NCBI GenBank assembly: GCA_030532415.1 | Contig: JAUNLE010000010.1 | Span: 1-32,524, forward strand | DNA from: Coriobacteriia bacterium | Lineage (GTDB): Bacteria > Actinomycetota > Coriobacteriia > Coriobacteriales > JAEZZM01 | Length of the DNA: 32,524 nucleotides | Reading direction: 5' to 3' | Part shown: positions 1 through 8,128 of the stretch, one piece after another | Numbering within the stretch: the stretch's first letter is position 1 | How the letters are laid out: each line of letters begins with the position of its first letter | Position numbers and translations under genes: made by a program | Notes under the pieces: generated by a model | What the model was told of the DNA's origin: nothing | The model's input: the letters and a program-made list of their open reading frames with translations, nothing else | The model's database searches: none

Positions 1-2403
1 ACAATTCATATCAACACAAATGCGCCAAGGACCTCGCTCCGTTTGAATTTCCACGATCGGAGCATTGCAATCGGGGCATGTTTCTCCCGTAGCTACAATT
101 TTGCCTCTTGCTGGAAGCGGGTAACTTACCCCACAAAGCTCAAAGTTGGTACAGCGAATAAAACGCTTGAGCGTTCTCTCATTTTTATGGGCAACCAGGT
201 CTCCGTGCCTGCCTTCTTCAGCACACACATGACAAGTCCCCACAATAACGTCTTCTTCTTTATTCGTTGGACACAGCGGGTCAACACACATCGTATAGGC
301 CTTCTGCCTAAAAGGCCTTACCATAATTTGCGGTTTACCACACACCGGACAAGGTTCATCGACTGGATCAATTTTTCCTTTTGGAACAGGGTAAACCACA
401 TCACAATCAGGCCAGTTTGAGCAGCCAATAAAACTCGACTTCGTCTTTGGCGAGTGTTTCATGAGCAGGTCGTTGCCACATTTTGGACAAGCACCCACGC
501 GAGCGTCTGCTGTTACGGCATCGCTTATTGCTTCGCCTAAATCGTCTTTGTGATCAATTAAATCATCGAGCATACCCGAAAGCATTAATCGAGAATGATT
601 TACTACATCTTCTTGTGTACGATTGCCTAAGGCTACCTGCTCCATTTCGCTTTCAAGTTCGCTTGTCATAGTAGGAGAAGTTACCTTGGGAGCATACTTT
701 GTGAGCGCTTCAATAATCGCCATACCTAATTGGCTTGGTTCGATTGGATCGTTTTTAACGTACTTAACCTGATACAGGCGCTCAATAATAGAGTGTCGGG
801 TAGATTTAGTGCCTAGCCCTGCTTTTTCCATTTCTTGGATAAGCTTTCCTTGAGAATAACGGGCAGGTGGTTCTGTTTGCTTGGCTTCTAGATCCAAGCT
901 TTCAACCTGAACGATATCGCCCTTTTCAAGTGCTGGAAGCGTCTCGTCTTTTTTCAAACCAAAAGGATAGATTGCCCGAAATCCTGGCTTTACTAAGACA
1001 TCTCCGCTTGCAAGCAACTCTTCACCTTTAATATCAAAACTGAGCTTTGTACCCTCAATTGTTGCAGGATCACCTAAGGTAGCTAAAAAGCGTCTTGCAA
1101 TTAAATTATAAAGTTTCCATTCCTCGGGCTTCATCTTATCGGGATCTCCCGCTGCTACCGGATGAATAGGAGGATGGTCTGTTGTTTCTTGCTTTCCCCT
1201 GCTTGGATGCAGTGGGCTTTTCAAAATATCGAGTGCATATTGACGATATTGAGGAACCGCGCTCAAGATCTTTACCGTATCAGCTAGCTGCAGTGATTTT
1301 GGGTACACTGTATTATCCACACGAGGATAAGAAATGTAACCATTCATGTATAAAGATTCTGCAATACGCATTGTCCTTGCAGGCGAAAGTCCTTCTGCAG
1401 AAGCAGCTGATTGAAGGGAAGTCGTGTTAAACGGGGCAGGCACTGCTTGTGTGCGTGACTTCTTCTCTACATTAATTACCTGAGCTGTTTTTTCATCCTT
1501 AATCTTTGCAAAGGCACTTTCTGCTTGATTTTTGTCCTTAAAGCGTGCTGTTTTATGACTGACCTTAAAGCTTTGGTCTTCAGCACTCATCATACCTTTG
1601 ATCTGCCAGTAATCCTCGGGAATAAAGGCTTGGCGCTCACGCTCTCGCTCGGCCACTAAGGCAAGGGTCGGCGTCTGGACTCTACCAGCGCTTCGAACGT
1701 TTCCAAAACCACCAAACTTCGCCAAAGTAAGGTACCTCGTGAGAACAGCTCCCCAAATTAAGTCAATATGCTGACGAGATTCTCCGGCACTTGCTAGGTC
1801 ATGGTCAAGTTCAACAAGATTTGAAAAAGCATGTTCGATTTCGCCCTTAGTAATGGCAGAATATCGTGCACGACTAATTTTTGCTTCGGTGTTTACCTCG
1901 AGCACCATATTGAGCGCATCAGAACCGATGAGCTCCCCTTCTCTATCGAAGTCGGTTGCAATAATGATATGTTCAGATTTCTTCGCAAGATTTTTTAGAC
2001 TGCGAATAATGTCTTTTTCAGCAGGCTCCTTAATTACGGGCGCCCAAACCAAATAAGGAAGGGATTCAATTTTCCAAGCTTTGAGCTCTACTCCATCTTC
2101 CACGAAAGGTTTTTTCTTCTTAAACGGAGGTTTATCAAGCTCGCTTGGGATATTTGTAGATGAAATCTCGCCTTCTTTATCAATCGCGTTCCAACCAGAA
2201 CGCTTGGCATATTGTAGTTTTAAAGGAAAATCGGGAGCTAAAATATGGCCTCTTAGACCAACCGTAACCCAATCTTCTCCCTTGTGTTTAAATCGATAAA
2301 TTGGAGTTTGATACACCTTATCGGCAACTGGTTTACCTGCGGTATTTAAAAGCTCAGCAATTTTTTGTGCTGCATTATTTTTCTCGGTTACAACCAAAAC
2401 CAT
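1..2403 (-). CDS. topA: Archaeal-type DNA topoisomerase I (type IA), C-terminus cut by window edge
   Basis: This is a type IA topoisomerase that relaxes negative supercoils by passing one strand through a transient nick. 801 residues are visible and the 3' end lies outside the window. The Toprim motif TDFDREGELIG starts at residue 150 with acidic residues D151, D153 and E155. The active-site tyrosine is Y359 in ISYPRVDNTVYP. GLGTKSTRH is also present. Four CxxC-type zinc motifs follow in the C-terminal region (beginning CPKC, CPVC, CHVC, CPDC). The start VVTEKNNAAQKIAELL, the YPRxDNTVYP active site and the TDHPPIHP block match archaeal TopA better than the usual bacterial form (YMRTDS active site). 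The ATG at 2403 has a strong AAGGAG nine bases upstream and lies 23 bases after the hypB stop, so it is probably the last gene of the tat-hyp run. Function is confident; archaeal-type affinity is judged by motif only. Confidence 0.93.
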   Translation of the reverse strand, partial: MVLVVTEKNNAAQKIAELLNTAGKPVADKVYQTPIYRFKHKGEDWVTVGLRGHILAPDFPLKLQYAKRSGWNAIDKEGEISSTNIPSELDKPPFKKKKPFVEDGVELKAWKIESLPYLVWAPVIKEPAEKDIIRSLKNLAKKSEHIIIATDFDREGELIGSDALNMVLEVNTEAKISRARYSAITKGEIEHAFSNLVELDHDLASAGESRQHIDLIWGAVLTRYLTLAKFGGFGNVRSAGRVQTPTLALVAERERERQAFIPEDYWQIKGMMSAEDQSFKVSHKTARFKDKNQAESAFAKIKDEKTAQVINVEKKSRTQAVPAPFNTTSLQSAASAEGLSPARTMRIAESLYMNGYISYPRVDNTVYPKSLQLADTVKILSAVPQYRQYALDILKSPLHPSRGKQETTDHPPIHPVAAGDPDKMKPEEWKLYNLIARRFLATLGDPATIEGTKLSFDIKGEELLASGDVLVKPGFRAIYPFGLKKDETLPALEKGDIVQVESLDLEAKQTEPPARYSQGKLIQEMEKAGLGTKSTRHSIIERLYQVKYVKNDPIEPSQLGMAIIEALTKYAPKVTSPTMTSELESEMEQVALGNRTQEDVVNHSRLMLSGMLDDLIDHKDDLGEAISDAVTADARVGACPKCGNDLLMKHSPKTKSSFIGCSNWPDCDVVYPVPKGKIDPVDEPCPVCGKPQIMVRPFRQKAYTMCVDPLCPTNKEEDVIVGTCHVCAEEGRHGDLVAHKNERTLKRFIRCTNFELCGVSYPLPARGKIVATGETCPDCNAPIVEIQTERGPWRICVDMNC

Positions 2404-2426
2404 TAAGAAAACTCCTTAAAGTACTA

Positions 2427-3104
2427 TTATTTGTTTTGAGCGCGCTTCGCTCTAATTTGTGTGCGCAGCCACTCGACAAGTTCAGCTACACCATCTCCTT
2501 TGGTTGCTGAAATCTTTTTGACCTGGGCTTGTGGATTAAGCTTGCTCATTTCGGTGTCGAACGCATCCATATCGAAGTCGAACACAGCTAGCGTATCAAC
2601 CTTGTTAACAATAACCAAATTCGCTGCTTGAAATACTCCAGGATATTTAAGCAGTTTGTCATCCCCTTCTGGAACAGACAAAATCATAGCTTTAATATCT
2701 TCGCCTAAATCAAAATCAACGGGACATACAAGGTTGCCAACGTTTTCTAAAATTATTAAATCGAGCGATGCTAAATCGAGCGCATCAATTGCCTTGCTTA
2801 TCATCTTTGCCTCTAAGTGGCAAATGCCACCCGTATTAATTTGCACCGCAGGACAACCTGTCTTTTTAATGGTTTGCGCATCAACATCACTTGCAATATC
2901 GCCCTCAATGACGCCAATGGCAAATTCATCCTTAAGGCCGTCGATAAGTGAAAGTATTGTTGAAGTCTTACCAGAACCAGGTGACGATAGGAGATTTATG
3001 ACATAGACCTTATGTTCGTCAAAACGCTCACGATTTTTTCTCGCAAGACGATCATTACTATCAAGGATTTTACTATCAAGCGAGATTTCTTTTGTAGCCA
3101 TCAC
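2427..3104 (-). CDS. hypB: Hydrogenase/urease nickel maturation GTPase HypB
   Basis: HypB is the GTPase that, with HypA, delivers nickel to [NiFe]-hydrogenase precursors. The 225-residue protein has a P-loop SPGSGKT (residues 41-47), the conserved GICHLEAKM segment (C95, H96, metal ligands at the dimer interface), ENVGNLVCP with C127, and the guanine-specificity motif NKVD. It lacks the N-terminal CxxCGC motif of E. coli HypB and any histidine-rich nickel-storage stretch, so only the G-domain metal site is present. It starts 21 bases after the hypA stop. Two adjacent ATGs lie at 3104 and 3101 and I kept the first. No other hyp genes or hydrogenase subunits are in the window, so the client enzyme is not visible; hydrogenase is more likely than urease. 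Confidence 0.95.
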   Translation of the reverse strand: MMATKEISLDSKILDSNDRLARKNRERFDEHKVYVINLLSSPGSGKTSTILSLIDGLKDEFAIGVIEGDIASDVDAQTIKKTGCPAVQINTGGICHLEAKMISKAIDALDLASLDLIILENVGNLVCPVDFDLGEDIKAMILSVPEGDDKLLKYPGVFQAANLVIVNKVDTLAVFDFDMDAFDTEMSKLNPQAQVKKISATKGDGVAELVEWLRTQIRAKRAQNK

Positions 3105-3125
3105 TGCATCCCTTCAGCCTAAGGA

Positions 3126-3476
3126 TTATTCATCTATATCAAGTTCAATAGAGGCAACTTCTAATTCTCGCCCCTTAAGCACTTGGGTCAAAGGAGAATC
3201 ACATTTTGGACAGCGAAGATCGTATCGCGTGTGTTCAAACTCATGACCGCATTCAATACAACGTGAATACGGTTGAATTTCTATAACCTCTAAGACTGCA
3301 TCTTGTGCAATAGTATCTTCTTTTAGAATGTCGAAAGCAAATTGCAAAGATTCCTCGACTGCTTCGACCATAACTCCGATACGCAAACTAATCTGATTGA
3401 TTTTTTGCGCATCATGTTCTTGCGCAACGCGTATGACATTGTCCATAACAGAAGACATGATACCGAATTCATGCAT
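3126..3476 (-). CDS. hypA: Hydrogenase nickel-incorporation protein HypA
   Basis: HypA is a small nickel chaperone that partners HypB in loading the [NiFe] site of hydrogenases. The protein has 116 residues, normal for the family. It begins MHEF, providing the N-terminal amine, H2 and E3 nickel ligands. It carries a zinc-binding pair of CxxC motifs (C73/C76 and C89/C92, in CIEC and CPKC). The ATG lies only two bases after the tatC stop codon, with no strong ribosome-binding site, which suggests translational coupling to tatC. Proximity to the Tat translocase makes sense because hydrogenase small subunits carry twin-arginine signals, but that link is inferred. Confidence 0.95.
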   Translation of the reverse strand: MHEFGIMSSVMDNVIRVAQEHDAQKINQISLRIGVMVEAVEESLQFAFDILKEDTIAQDAVLEVIEIQPYSRCIECGHEFEHTRYDLRCPKCDSPLTQVLKGRELEVASIELDIDE

Positions 3477-3478
3477 CT

Positions 3479-4261
3479 TTATTCAGTTTCTGTTGGAGCA
3501 AGTTCCAAGGATTCTTCTTGCTTTTGCTTTTGTATTCTTTTAGCAAGCACGAGTCTTGAAAGTAAGAGCGACACTTCATATAAGACTACCATTGCGGCAA
3601 ACATAAAGAACATGGTGACCGGTGAGGCATCGGGAGTTACCATCGCACAAATGAGCATGAGCACAATGTATACCACGCGCCAGTTTTCTCTAAAGAAACG
3701 ATACGGCACAATATTGAAAACAATGAGGTAGAAGATGACCATTGGAAGTTCAAAGGCAATTCCAAAGGCTATCTCGAAGAGTAAAATAATTCTAATGTAG
3801 TTCTCTGCATCTGGGACGATTTGTCCGATTGCTGCCGACTGAGAAGTAAGCCAATTAAATGCAGGATCTAGAATAATAAAGTAACAAAATACGATACCTA
3901 CAACAAAAAGAAAGGTTCCTACAAATATGGTAGGAACGACCCATTTTCTTTCATTTGGTTTAAGAGCAGGTAAGAAGAAGGCTAAGAACTGCCACAAAAT
4001 TAGCGGAGCACATATAACCACAGCGGCATACATTGCAACTTTAAAGCGCAGCGAAAAACCGCCGAGCGCCGTAAGAACCGCAAGCTCTTCTCCTTTTGGA
4101 AGATAACTTGCGATAGGCATTTTTAAAATTTCAATAATTGCAGGAGTACCAACATACATAACTGCTGCTGCAATAAATAAGGAAACAAAAATAATGGTGA
4201 GACGACGTCTTAATTCACCAAGATGATCCATAAGGGGCATGCGAGCTGGTCCGATTGGCAT
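3479..4261 (-). CDS. tatC: Sec-independent protein translocase TatC
   Basis: TatC is the polytopic core and signal-peptide receptor of the twin-arginine translocase, which exports folded, often cofactor-containing proteins. The 260-residue protein starts with the typical MPLMDHLGELRRRL segment at residues 8-21 and has about six hydrophobic segments, as expected. The C-terminus is a short charged tail rich in Q, K and E after the last membrane span. It starts 17 bases downstream of the tatA stop and is followed by hypA after two bases. The ATG at 4261 has only a weak upstream ribosome-binding site; an internal ATG at residue 8 is the alternative start and would leave the membrane domain intact. 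Confidence 0.96.
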   Translation of the reverse strand: MPIGPARMPLMDHLGELRRRLTIIFVSLFIAAAVMYVGTPAIIEILKMPIASYLPKGEELAVLTALGGFSLRFKVAMYAAVVICAPLILWQFLAFFLPALKPNERKWVVPTIFVGTFLFVVGIVFCYFIILDPAFNWLTSQSAAIGQIVPDAENYIRIILLFEIAFGIAFELPMVIFYLIVFNIVPYRFFRENWRVVYIVLMLICAMVTPDASPVTMFFMFAAMVVLYEVSLLLSRLVLAKRIQKQKQEESLELAPTETE

Positions 4262-4278
4262 AATGCTTAACGAGACTC

Positions 4279-4839
4279 TTATAAAGAGTTCTCATCCCCC
4301 TCTCTCGATTTCTTTTCTTTTGTGATTCCGTACAACTTATCTGCTACCGAGGCCTCATCTTCACCTTTACCTTTTGAAAGCGCTTCTTTTTCAGCTTTTT
4401 CACGGGCTAGGCGAGCCTTTTTCTGAGCGAAGGTTTCGCCTTGAATTTCTTTTTTCTTAACGGTGCTGGTGTCAAGCGGTGCATCTTCAGATGTAGATGA
4501 GCTTTGACTTGCAGATGTGCTTGCAGATGCGCTCTTCGCCTGCTTTGCCTCGGGCGCTGCAGAATTTTCAAGCTTTTCGACTGCTTTTTGTGCAGGCTCT
4601 TTCTTTTCGCCCGTAAATTCTTTAAATATGCCAGAGATTGTGTCGTTTAAGGGCTCATGATCGCCATCGGGATCATAAACTTCCTGTCTTACGACCTTAT
4701 TCATTTCTTCTTGAGCATTTCTAAACTGTCTAATTGCACGCCCAATTGTTCTTCCCATTTGGGGCATTTTGTCAGGTCCTAGTATCAGAAAACCAAACAG
4801 CAATATTAAGACAAGCTCGGTACCACCAATTCCTAGCAC
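4279..4839 (-). CDS. tatA: Twin-arginine translocase TatA/TatB-type subunit with long charged tail
   Basis: This is the pore-forming or TatB-like partner of TatC. An N-terminal membrane helix (about residues 6-21), a hinge containing LGPDKMPQMGR and an amphipathic helix (to about residue 45) are typical of TatA/TatB. The remaining 140 or so residues form an unusually long, low-complexity tail rich in E, K, A and S (for example ASTSASQSSSTSEDAP), probably disordered and cytoplasmic. No second tatA-like gene is adjacent, so this may do both TatA and TatB jobs; the FGFLILGPDKMP hinge does not settle which. The start is GTG, supported by AAAGGA six bases upstream. Confidence 0.92.
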   Translation of the reverse strand: MLGIGGTELVLILLFGFLILGPDKMPQMGRTIGRAIRQFRNAQEEMNKVVRQEVYDPDGDHEPLNDTISGIFKEFTGEKKEPAQKAVEKLENSAAPEAKQAKSASASTSASQSSSTSEDAPLDTSTVKKKEIQGETFAQKKARLAREKAEKEALSKGKGEDEASVADKLYGITKEKKSREGDENSL

Positions 4840-4869
4840 GTTTGTTCCTTTCTACAGCACACGTGCCAC

Positions 4870-5196
4870 TTAGAACAAAGGCTCCTTGTGGATTTCCAGT
4901 TCTTTATCAACACCCAACATCTCAAAAATGCGCAAGATATTATCATGCGGAATAACTACTTTAAGCTTGATATCTTTATCCTTTGCAAGGTGAGCAGCAC
5001 CCATCAAAACGCCAATACCGGTAGAATCAATGTAAGGAGCTTTGCTCATATCAATGATAACGATATCGTTTTGTGTTTTATCAAGAAGACCATTGAGAGA
5101 TTCACGAAGCGTATCTGCGTTTGATACGTCAATCTCTCCTTCAATAGCTAAAACGCATTCCTTCGTGTCGCAATTTTGATCAATTTTTAGATCCAT
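4870..5196 (-). CDS. STAS-domain anti-sigma factor antagonist (SpoIIAA-like)
   Basis: This is a 108-residue single STAS domain of the anti-anti-sigma type. These proteins release a sigma factor by binding its anti-sigma kinase and are switched by phosphorylation of a conserved serine. The diagnostic segment APYIDSTGIGVLMG contains that serine, preceded by the IDMS strand, and the early motif EGEIDVSNAD is also typical. The ATG has GGAG ten bases upstream. It lies between the TPR protein and tatA in one apparent transcription unit, yet no anti-sigma kinase or sigma factor gene is visible nearby, so its partner must be encoded elsewhere. Family assignment is firm; the target is unknown. Confidence 0.92.
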   Translation of the reverse strand: MDLKIDQNCDTKECVLAIEGEIDVSNADTLRESLNGLLDKTQNDIVIIDMSKAPYIDSTGIGVLMGAAHLAKDKDIKLKVVIPHDNILRIFEMLGVDKELEIHKEPLF

Positions 5197-5210
5197 ATAA
5201 GCTTTGCTCC

Positions 5211-5993
5211 TTAATTACCCTCTGCACTTGTTTCACTCGAGTCCGATGCCGCCTTGCTTTCGTCCATAAGATTAAGAACTTCAAGACGCCCCTCTATATA
5301 AGGCTTTATCATTGGGGACTCTTCTTCGTCCACTACTTCAAGTGCCTTAGTATATGCATCACGTGCTTCGTCAACTTTTTTATCTGCCTCATATAACATA
5401 CCTAAATTCGCCCAGGCAGGTCCATATTCAGGCGACCTTTCAGTGATTGCCTTCACATCATTAATAGCCTCTTCAGTCTTTCCTGCATAAAAAAGACTCA
5501 AAGCTCTGTCAATTTCTACAGAATCTGAAGGCGAGAGCACCAAAATTTTGTCATAAGCTTCGGTGGCCTTTGCAAAAATGCTCTCCATGTGGTTTTTGTT
5601 CGCCTCTGATTCTTCACTATACGGTAGAAGCTGAACTCCCCAATTGTAGTAGGCCTGCGCAAGATCATTGAGCATAGCAACATTTTCTGGGTCTTTTTCT
5701 AACCTTTTATTCAGCGCGTCAATTGCCGGGGTAAAAAGCGCGTCAACATCCCTTGCGTCATTTGGAGAATCATCATCTGGATTGCTGCCATCAGTTTGGC
5801 TTTGCTCGACCTGTCCACCCTGCGATTTATCTCCAGAGAAAAATGCTGAAAGCGAAGGTAACATCATAGTTATGACGAGTATAAATGCAAAGATTGCAAT
5901 AACTACCTTCATAAACGGAGATGTGCGATCACTTTTATTAGTAACTATCTTTTTTTCACCATGGGCATCTACCATAGGTTTTTTCTTTGCCAC
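5211..5993 (-). CDS. Membrane-anchored TPR repeat protein
   Basis: The protein has 260 residues. A lysine-rich cytoplasmic N-terminus is followed by one membrane span (about residues 27-50), an acidic and polar linker, then helical tetratricopeptide repeats from about residue 88 to 235 (for example AWANLGMLYEADKKVDEARD). TPR domains are protein-interaction scaffolds, so a role organising an envelope complex is likely, but the partner is not evident. The start is GTG with GGAG eight bases upstream; an internal ATG at residue 7 is a weaker alternative. It is the first gene of a run with the STAS protein, tatA, tatC, hypA, hypB and topA, which hints at a Tat-related or envelope role without proving it. 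Confidence 0.85.
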   Translation of the reverse strand: MAKKKPMVDAHGEKKIVTNKSDRTSPFMKVVIAIFAFILVITMMLPSLSAFFSGDKSQGGQVEQSQTDGSNPDDDSPNDARDVDALFTPAIDALNKRLEKDPENVAMLNDLAQAYYNWGVQLLPYSEESEANKNHMESIFAKATEAYDKILVLSPSDSVEIDRALSLFYAGKTEEAINDVKAITERSPEYGPAWANLGMLYEADKKVDEARDAYTKALEVVDEEESPMIKPYIEGRLEVLNLMDESKAASDSSETSAEGN

Positions 5994-6048
5994 TGGACGT
6001 ACTCCATCTAAATAAAATCGAACCGATATAGCACTTTATAGTACCACG

Positions 6049-7410
6049 TTACTGTCTAAGCTTCATACGAATCTGCTCAGCCTGCATAAGCGTATCCTCT
6101 AATTCTATATGTGAGCTGAATTTTCCGTGGTCAAAAAGGATTTTACCAGCAACCATTGTCATCAAGAGATTTCTACTATCTGCAGTATTTACTATCGCTG
6201 AATTTGGATAGTGTGTAGGAATTTGATGTGAGTTAGACAGGTCAATGGCAATTACATCGGCTTGTTTGCCTACTTCTAAAGAACCAACTTTGTCGTCAAT
6301 GGCAAGCGCGCGGGCTGCATCAATGGTTGCCATCTCAATCATGTCTTTAGCAACTAAGATGTCATTGGTAAGTTGGCGCGCACGCTGTGCAAGCATGGCA
6401 AAGTGCATTTCGTTAAACATCTCAAGTCCGTCTGAAGCAGCAGCAGAATCAGTTCCAAGCGCAACCGTAATACCAGCTTTTCTTAGTTTAACGATTGGAG
6501 CTAATCCCATCGCAAGCTTAGCGGTTGCCGTTGGGCACACAACGACCTTTACGCCTCTGTCGGCAAGTCTTTTGATATCGCTATCGTCCACGTGAACAAC
6601 ATAGCTTGCAAGTAAGTTACTTGCATCTAAAATTCCCCAGTTATCTGCATATCTCACCGGAGAAACACCCGTTGGCATGAGTTCTTTTGACTGAATCGAC
6701 GAGATCGCCCGAGTTTTTGGATCGTTTGAATCAAGAGCAAAAGAGGAAGTTCCATCGTGAATAAAGGCGTATTCTTCTCGTGAACCAGATAGTTGCATGG
6801 CAACTCGAGCGCCGTCTTTACCGTATTCACCAAGCTTCTTCAGCATGCGAGGATGGCAGATATATAAGGGAGCAGCGGCAAGACCGAAGTCCATTAAATC
6901 CGAGCAATTTTTACGCAATTCATCAAGTCGCGCGAGCGCCTCTTCAAATTCTTCATCAACCTTTTCATGGCTCGTAGCGCCAACTTCTTGATACACAATT
7001 GCGCGAAGTCCACTTTGAGCTAAAGGTCCTACTGAAGCGCCATGACTCGAAGCATCAGCTATCGTGGTAATTCCTGAACTAATAGCCTCGATAACACCCA
7101 TTTTCGAAGAGATTTCCCAGTCATGCTGCTCAAAAAGACGGGCTTTTTCTGTAATATAGGCAATCCAAGGTCCATAGGGCATGTCATTTAAGATGCCGCG
7201 AAATGCCGTATATTCAAGCTTTGTATATGCATCAACAAAACCTGGCATTAAGGCAGCAAGACCAAAGTTTTTAAGCTCATCATCTGGGTATTGAGCCCTT
7301 AATTCATCCACATGACCAATTGCGACAATCGTGTCATCAACAATCCTAATCGCACCATTTTCTATATGTGCCGAACTAACTGGAAGTAAATACTTTGCTG
7401 TTAAAATCAT
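6049..7410 (-). CDS. Amidohydrolase-superfamily protein with a degenerate metal site
   Basis: The 453-residue protein has the fold signature of MTA/SAH and aminofutalosine deaminases (COG0402-like): an N-terminal beta domain (residues 1-55), a TIM barrel, and the C-terminal VGSLEVGKQADVIAID segment. The expected HTH metal motif reads AYTK (Y62, K64). The IHxxE ligand and acid positions read MQLSGS (Q206, G209). The catalytic histidine of the AHxVH motif reads SYVVH (Y270). Only the aspartate D321 in LGTDSAAASDG is kept. It is therefore probably not a normal zinc deaminase. The ATG at 7410 is preferred: the sequence AGGGGG overlaps the menG stop just upstream, and the longer N-terminus would run into menG. 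Co-location with menG suggests descent from an aminofutalosine deaminase of menaquinone synthesis, which is an inference. Confidence 0.8.
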   Translation of the reverse strand: MILTAKYLLPVSSAHIENGAIRIVDDTIVAIGHVDELRAQYPDDELKNFGLAALMPGFVDAYTKLEYTAFRGILNDMPYGPWIAYITEKARLFEQHDWEISSKMGVIEAISSGITTIADASSHGASVGPLAQSGLRAIVYQEVGATSHEKVDEEFEEALARLDELRKNCSDLMDFGLAAAPLYICHPRMLKKLGEYGKDGARVAMQLSGSREEYAFIHDGTSSFALDSNDPKTRAISSIQSKELMPTGVSPVRYADNWGILDASNLLASYVVHVDDSDIKRLADRGVKVVVCPTATAKLAMGLAPIVKLRKAGITVALGTDSAAASDGLEMFNEMHFAMLAQRARQLTNDILVAKDMIEMATIDAARALAIDDKVGSLEVGKQADVIAIDLSNSHQIPTHYPNSAIVNTADSRNLLMTMVAGKILFDHGKFSSHIELEDTLMQAEQIRMKLRQ

Positions 7411-7426
7411 CTTCAGGGTGCACCCC

Positions 7427-8128
7427 CTATTTCGTCGCCGTATATAAGCTAACAATTCCCGTGCTTAATGGTTTTGACCTTACCGTACTAAAACCGCATG
7501 CATGAAGTTCTTGATCAATAACTTCACGAGGCGGGAAATTCTGAATTGACTGCGTAAAGTACTCAAAGCCATCTTTATTCTGCGAGAACAGGCCGCCAAT
7601 TGTGGGTATTGCAACATCTAAATAAAAATTATAGAGCTCTCGATACCCAATGGTCCTTGGAGTTGAAAACTCCAAAATAATGTAGCGACCACCTTCTTTG
7701 AGAACCCGATATGCTTCTTTCATGGCTTGAAGTCTATCTTCAAAATTTCTAATTCCGTAGGCAACGGTCACCAAATCAAAGCTTTCGTCTTCATAAGGCA
7801 AATCCATTGCATCTTCGACTTCAAAGCTCATCTTGACGCCATTTGACATACCTTGAGCATAGCGTGCTTTAGCAACTTCAAGCATTTCTTCACAAAAATC
7901 TGTGACGACAGCTTCTTCGGGGCGACAACGATTCGCAACACAAAAGGCAACATCGCCCGTACCTGAAGCACAGTCAAGCATTCGGTGAACAGGCTTTGTG
8001 TCGGCTTCCTTTGCCACCTGCTTAAGCCAAGCTTTGTAACGACCGAAACTGCATACTTGATTAAACTTATTATATTTTGGCGCTAGTTCTGAGAAAATGT
8101 CACAAACCATCTGAGACTTATGATTCAC
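7427..8128 (-). CDS. menG: Demethylmenaquinone methyltransferase (UbiE/MenG family)
   Basis: This family performs the last ring C-methylation that converts demethylmenaquinone to menaquinone, using S-adenosylmethionine. From the chosen start the protein has 233 residues. Motif I LDCASGTGD lies at residues 51-59 and the UbiE signature GIRNFED at 125-131, followed by the YRVLKEGGRYIILEFSTP block. The start is uncertain: the frame is open to 8179, but homologues begin about ten residues before the VCDIFSELAPKYN segment. That fits the GTG at 8128 (GAAAGG about 11 bases upstream, overlapping the aminotransferase stop) or the ATG at 8110. The gene sits between an aminotransferase and a relic amidohydrolase. 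It implies a quinone-based respiratory chain. Confidence 0.93.
   Translation of the reverse strand: MNHKSQMVCDIFSELAPKYNKFNQVCSFGRYKAWLKQVAKEADTKPVHRMLDCASGTGDVAFCVANRCRPEEAVVTDFCEEMLEVAKARYAQGMSNGVKMSFEVEDAMDLPYEDESFDLVTVAYGIRNFEDRLQAMKEAYRVLKEGGRYIILEFSTPRTIGYRELYNFYLDVAIPTIGGLFSQNKDGFEYFTQSIQNFPPREVIDQELHACGFSTVRSKPLSTGIVSLYTATK

Noticed and set aside
2427-3104. UreG rather than HypB
   Set aside because: The GICHLEAKM and ENVGNLVCP motifs and the preceding hypA gene fit HypB, and no urease genes are present.
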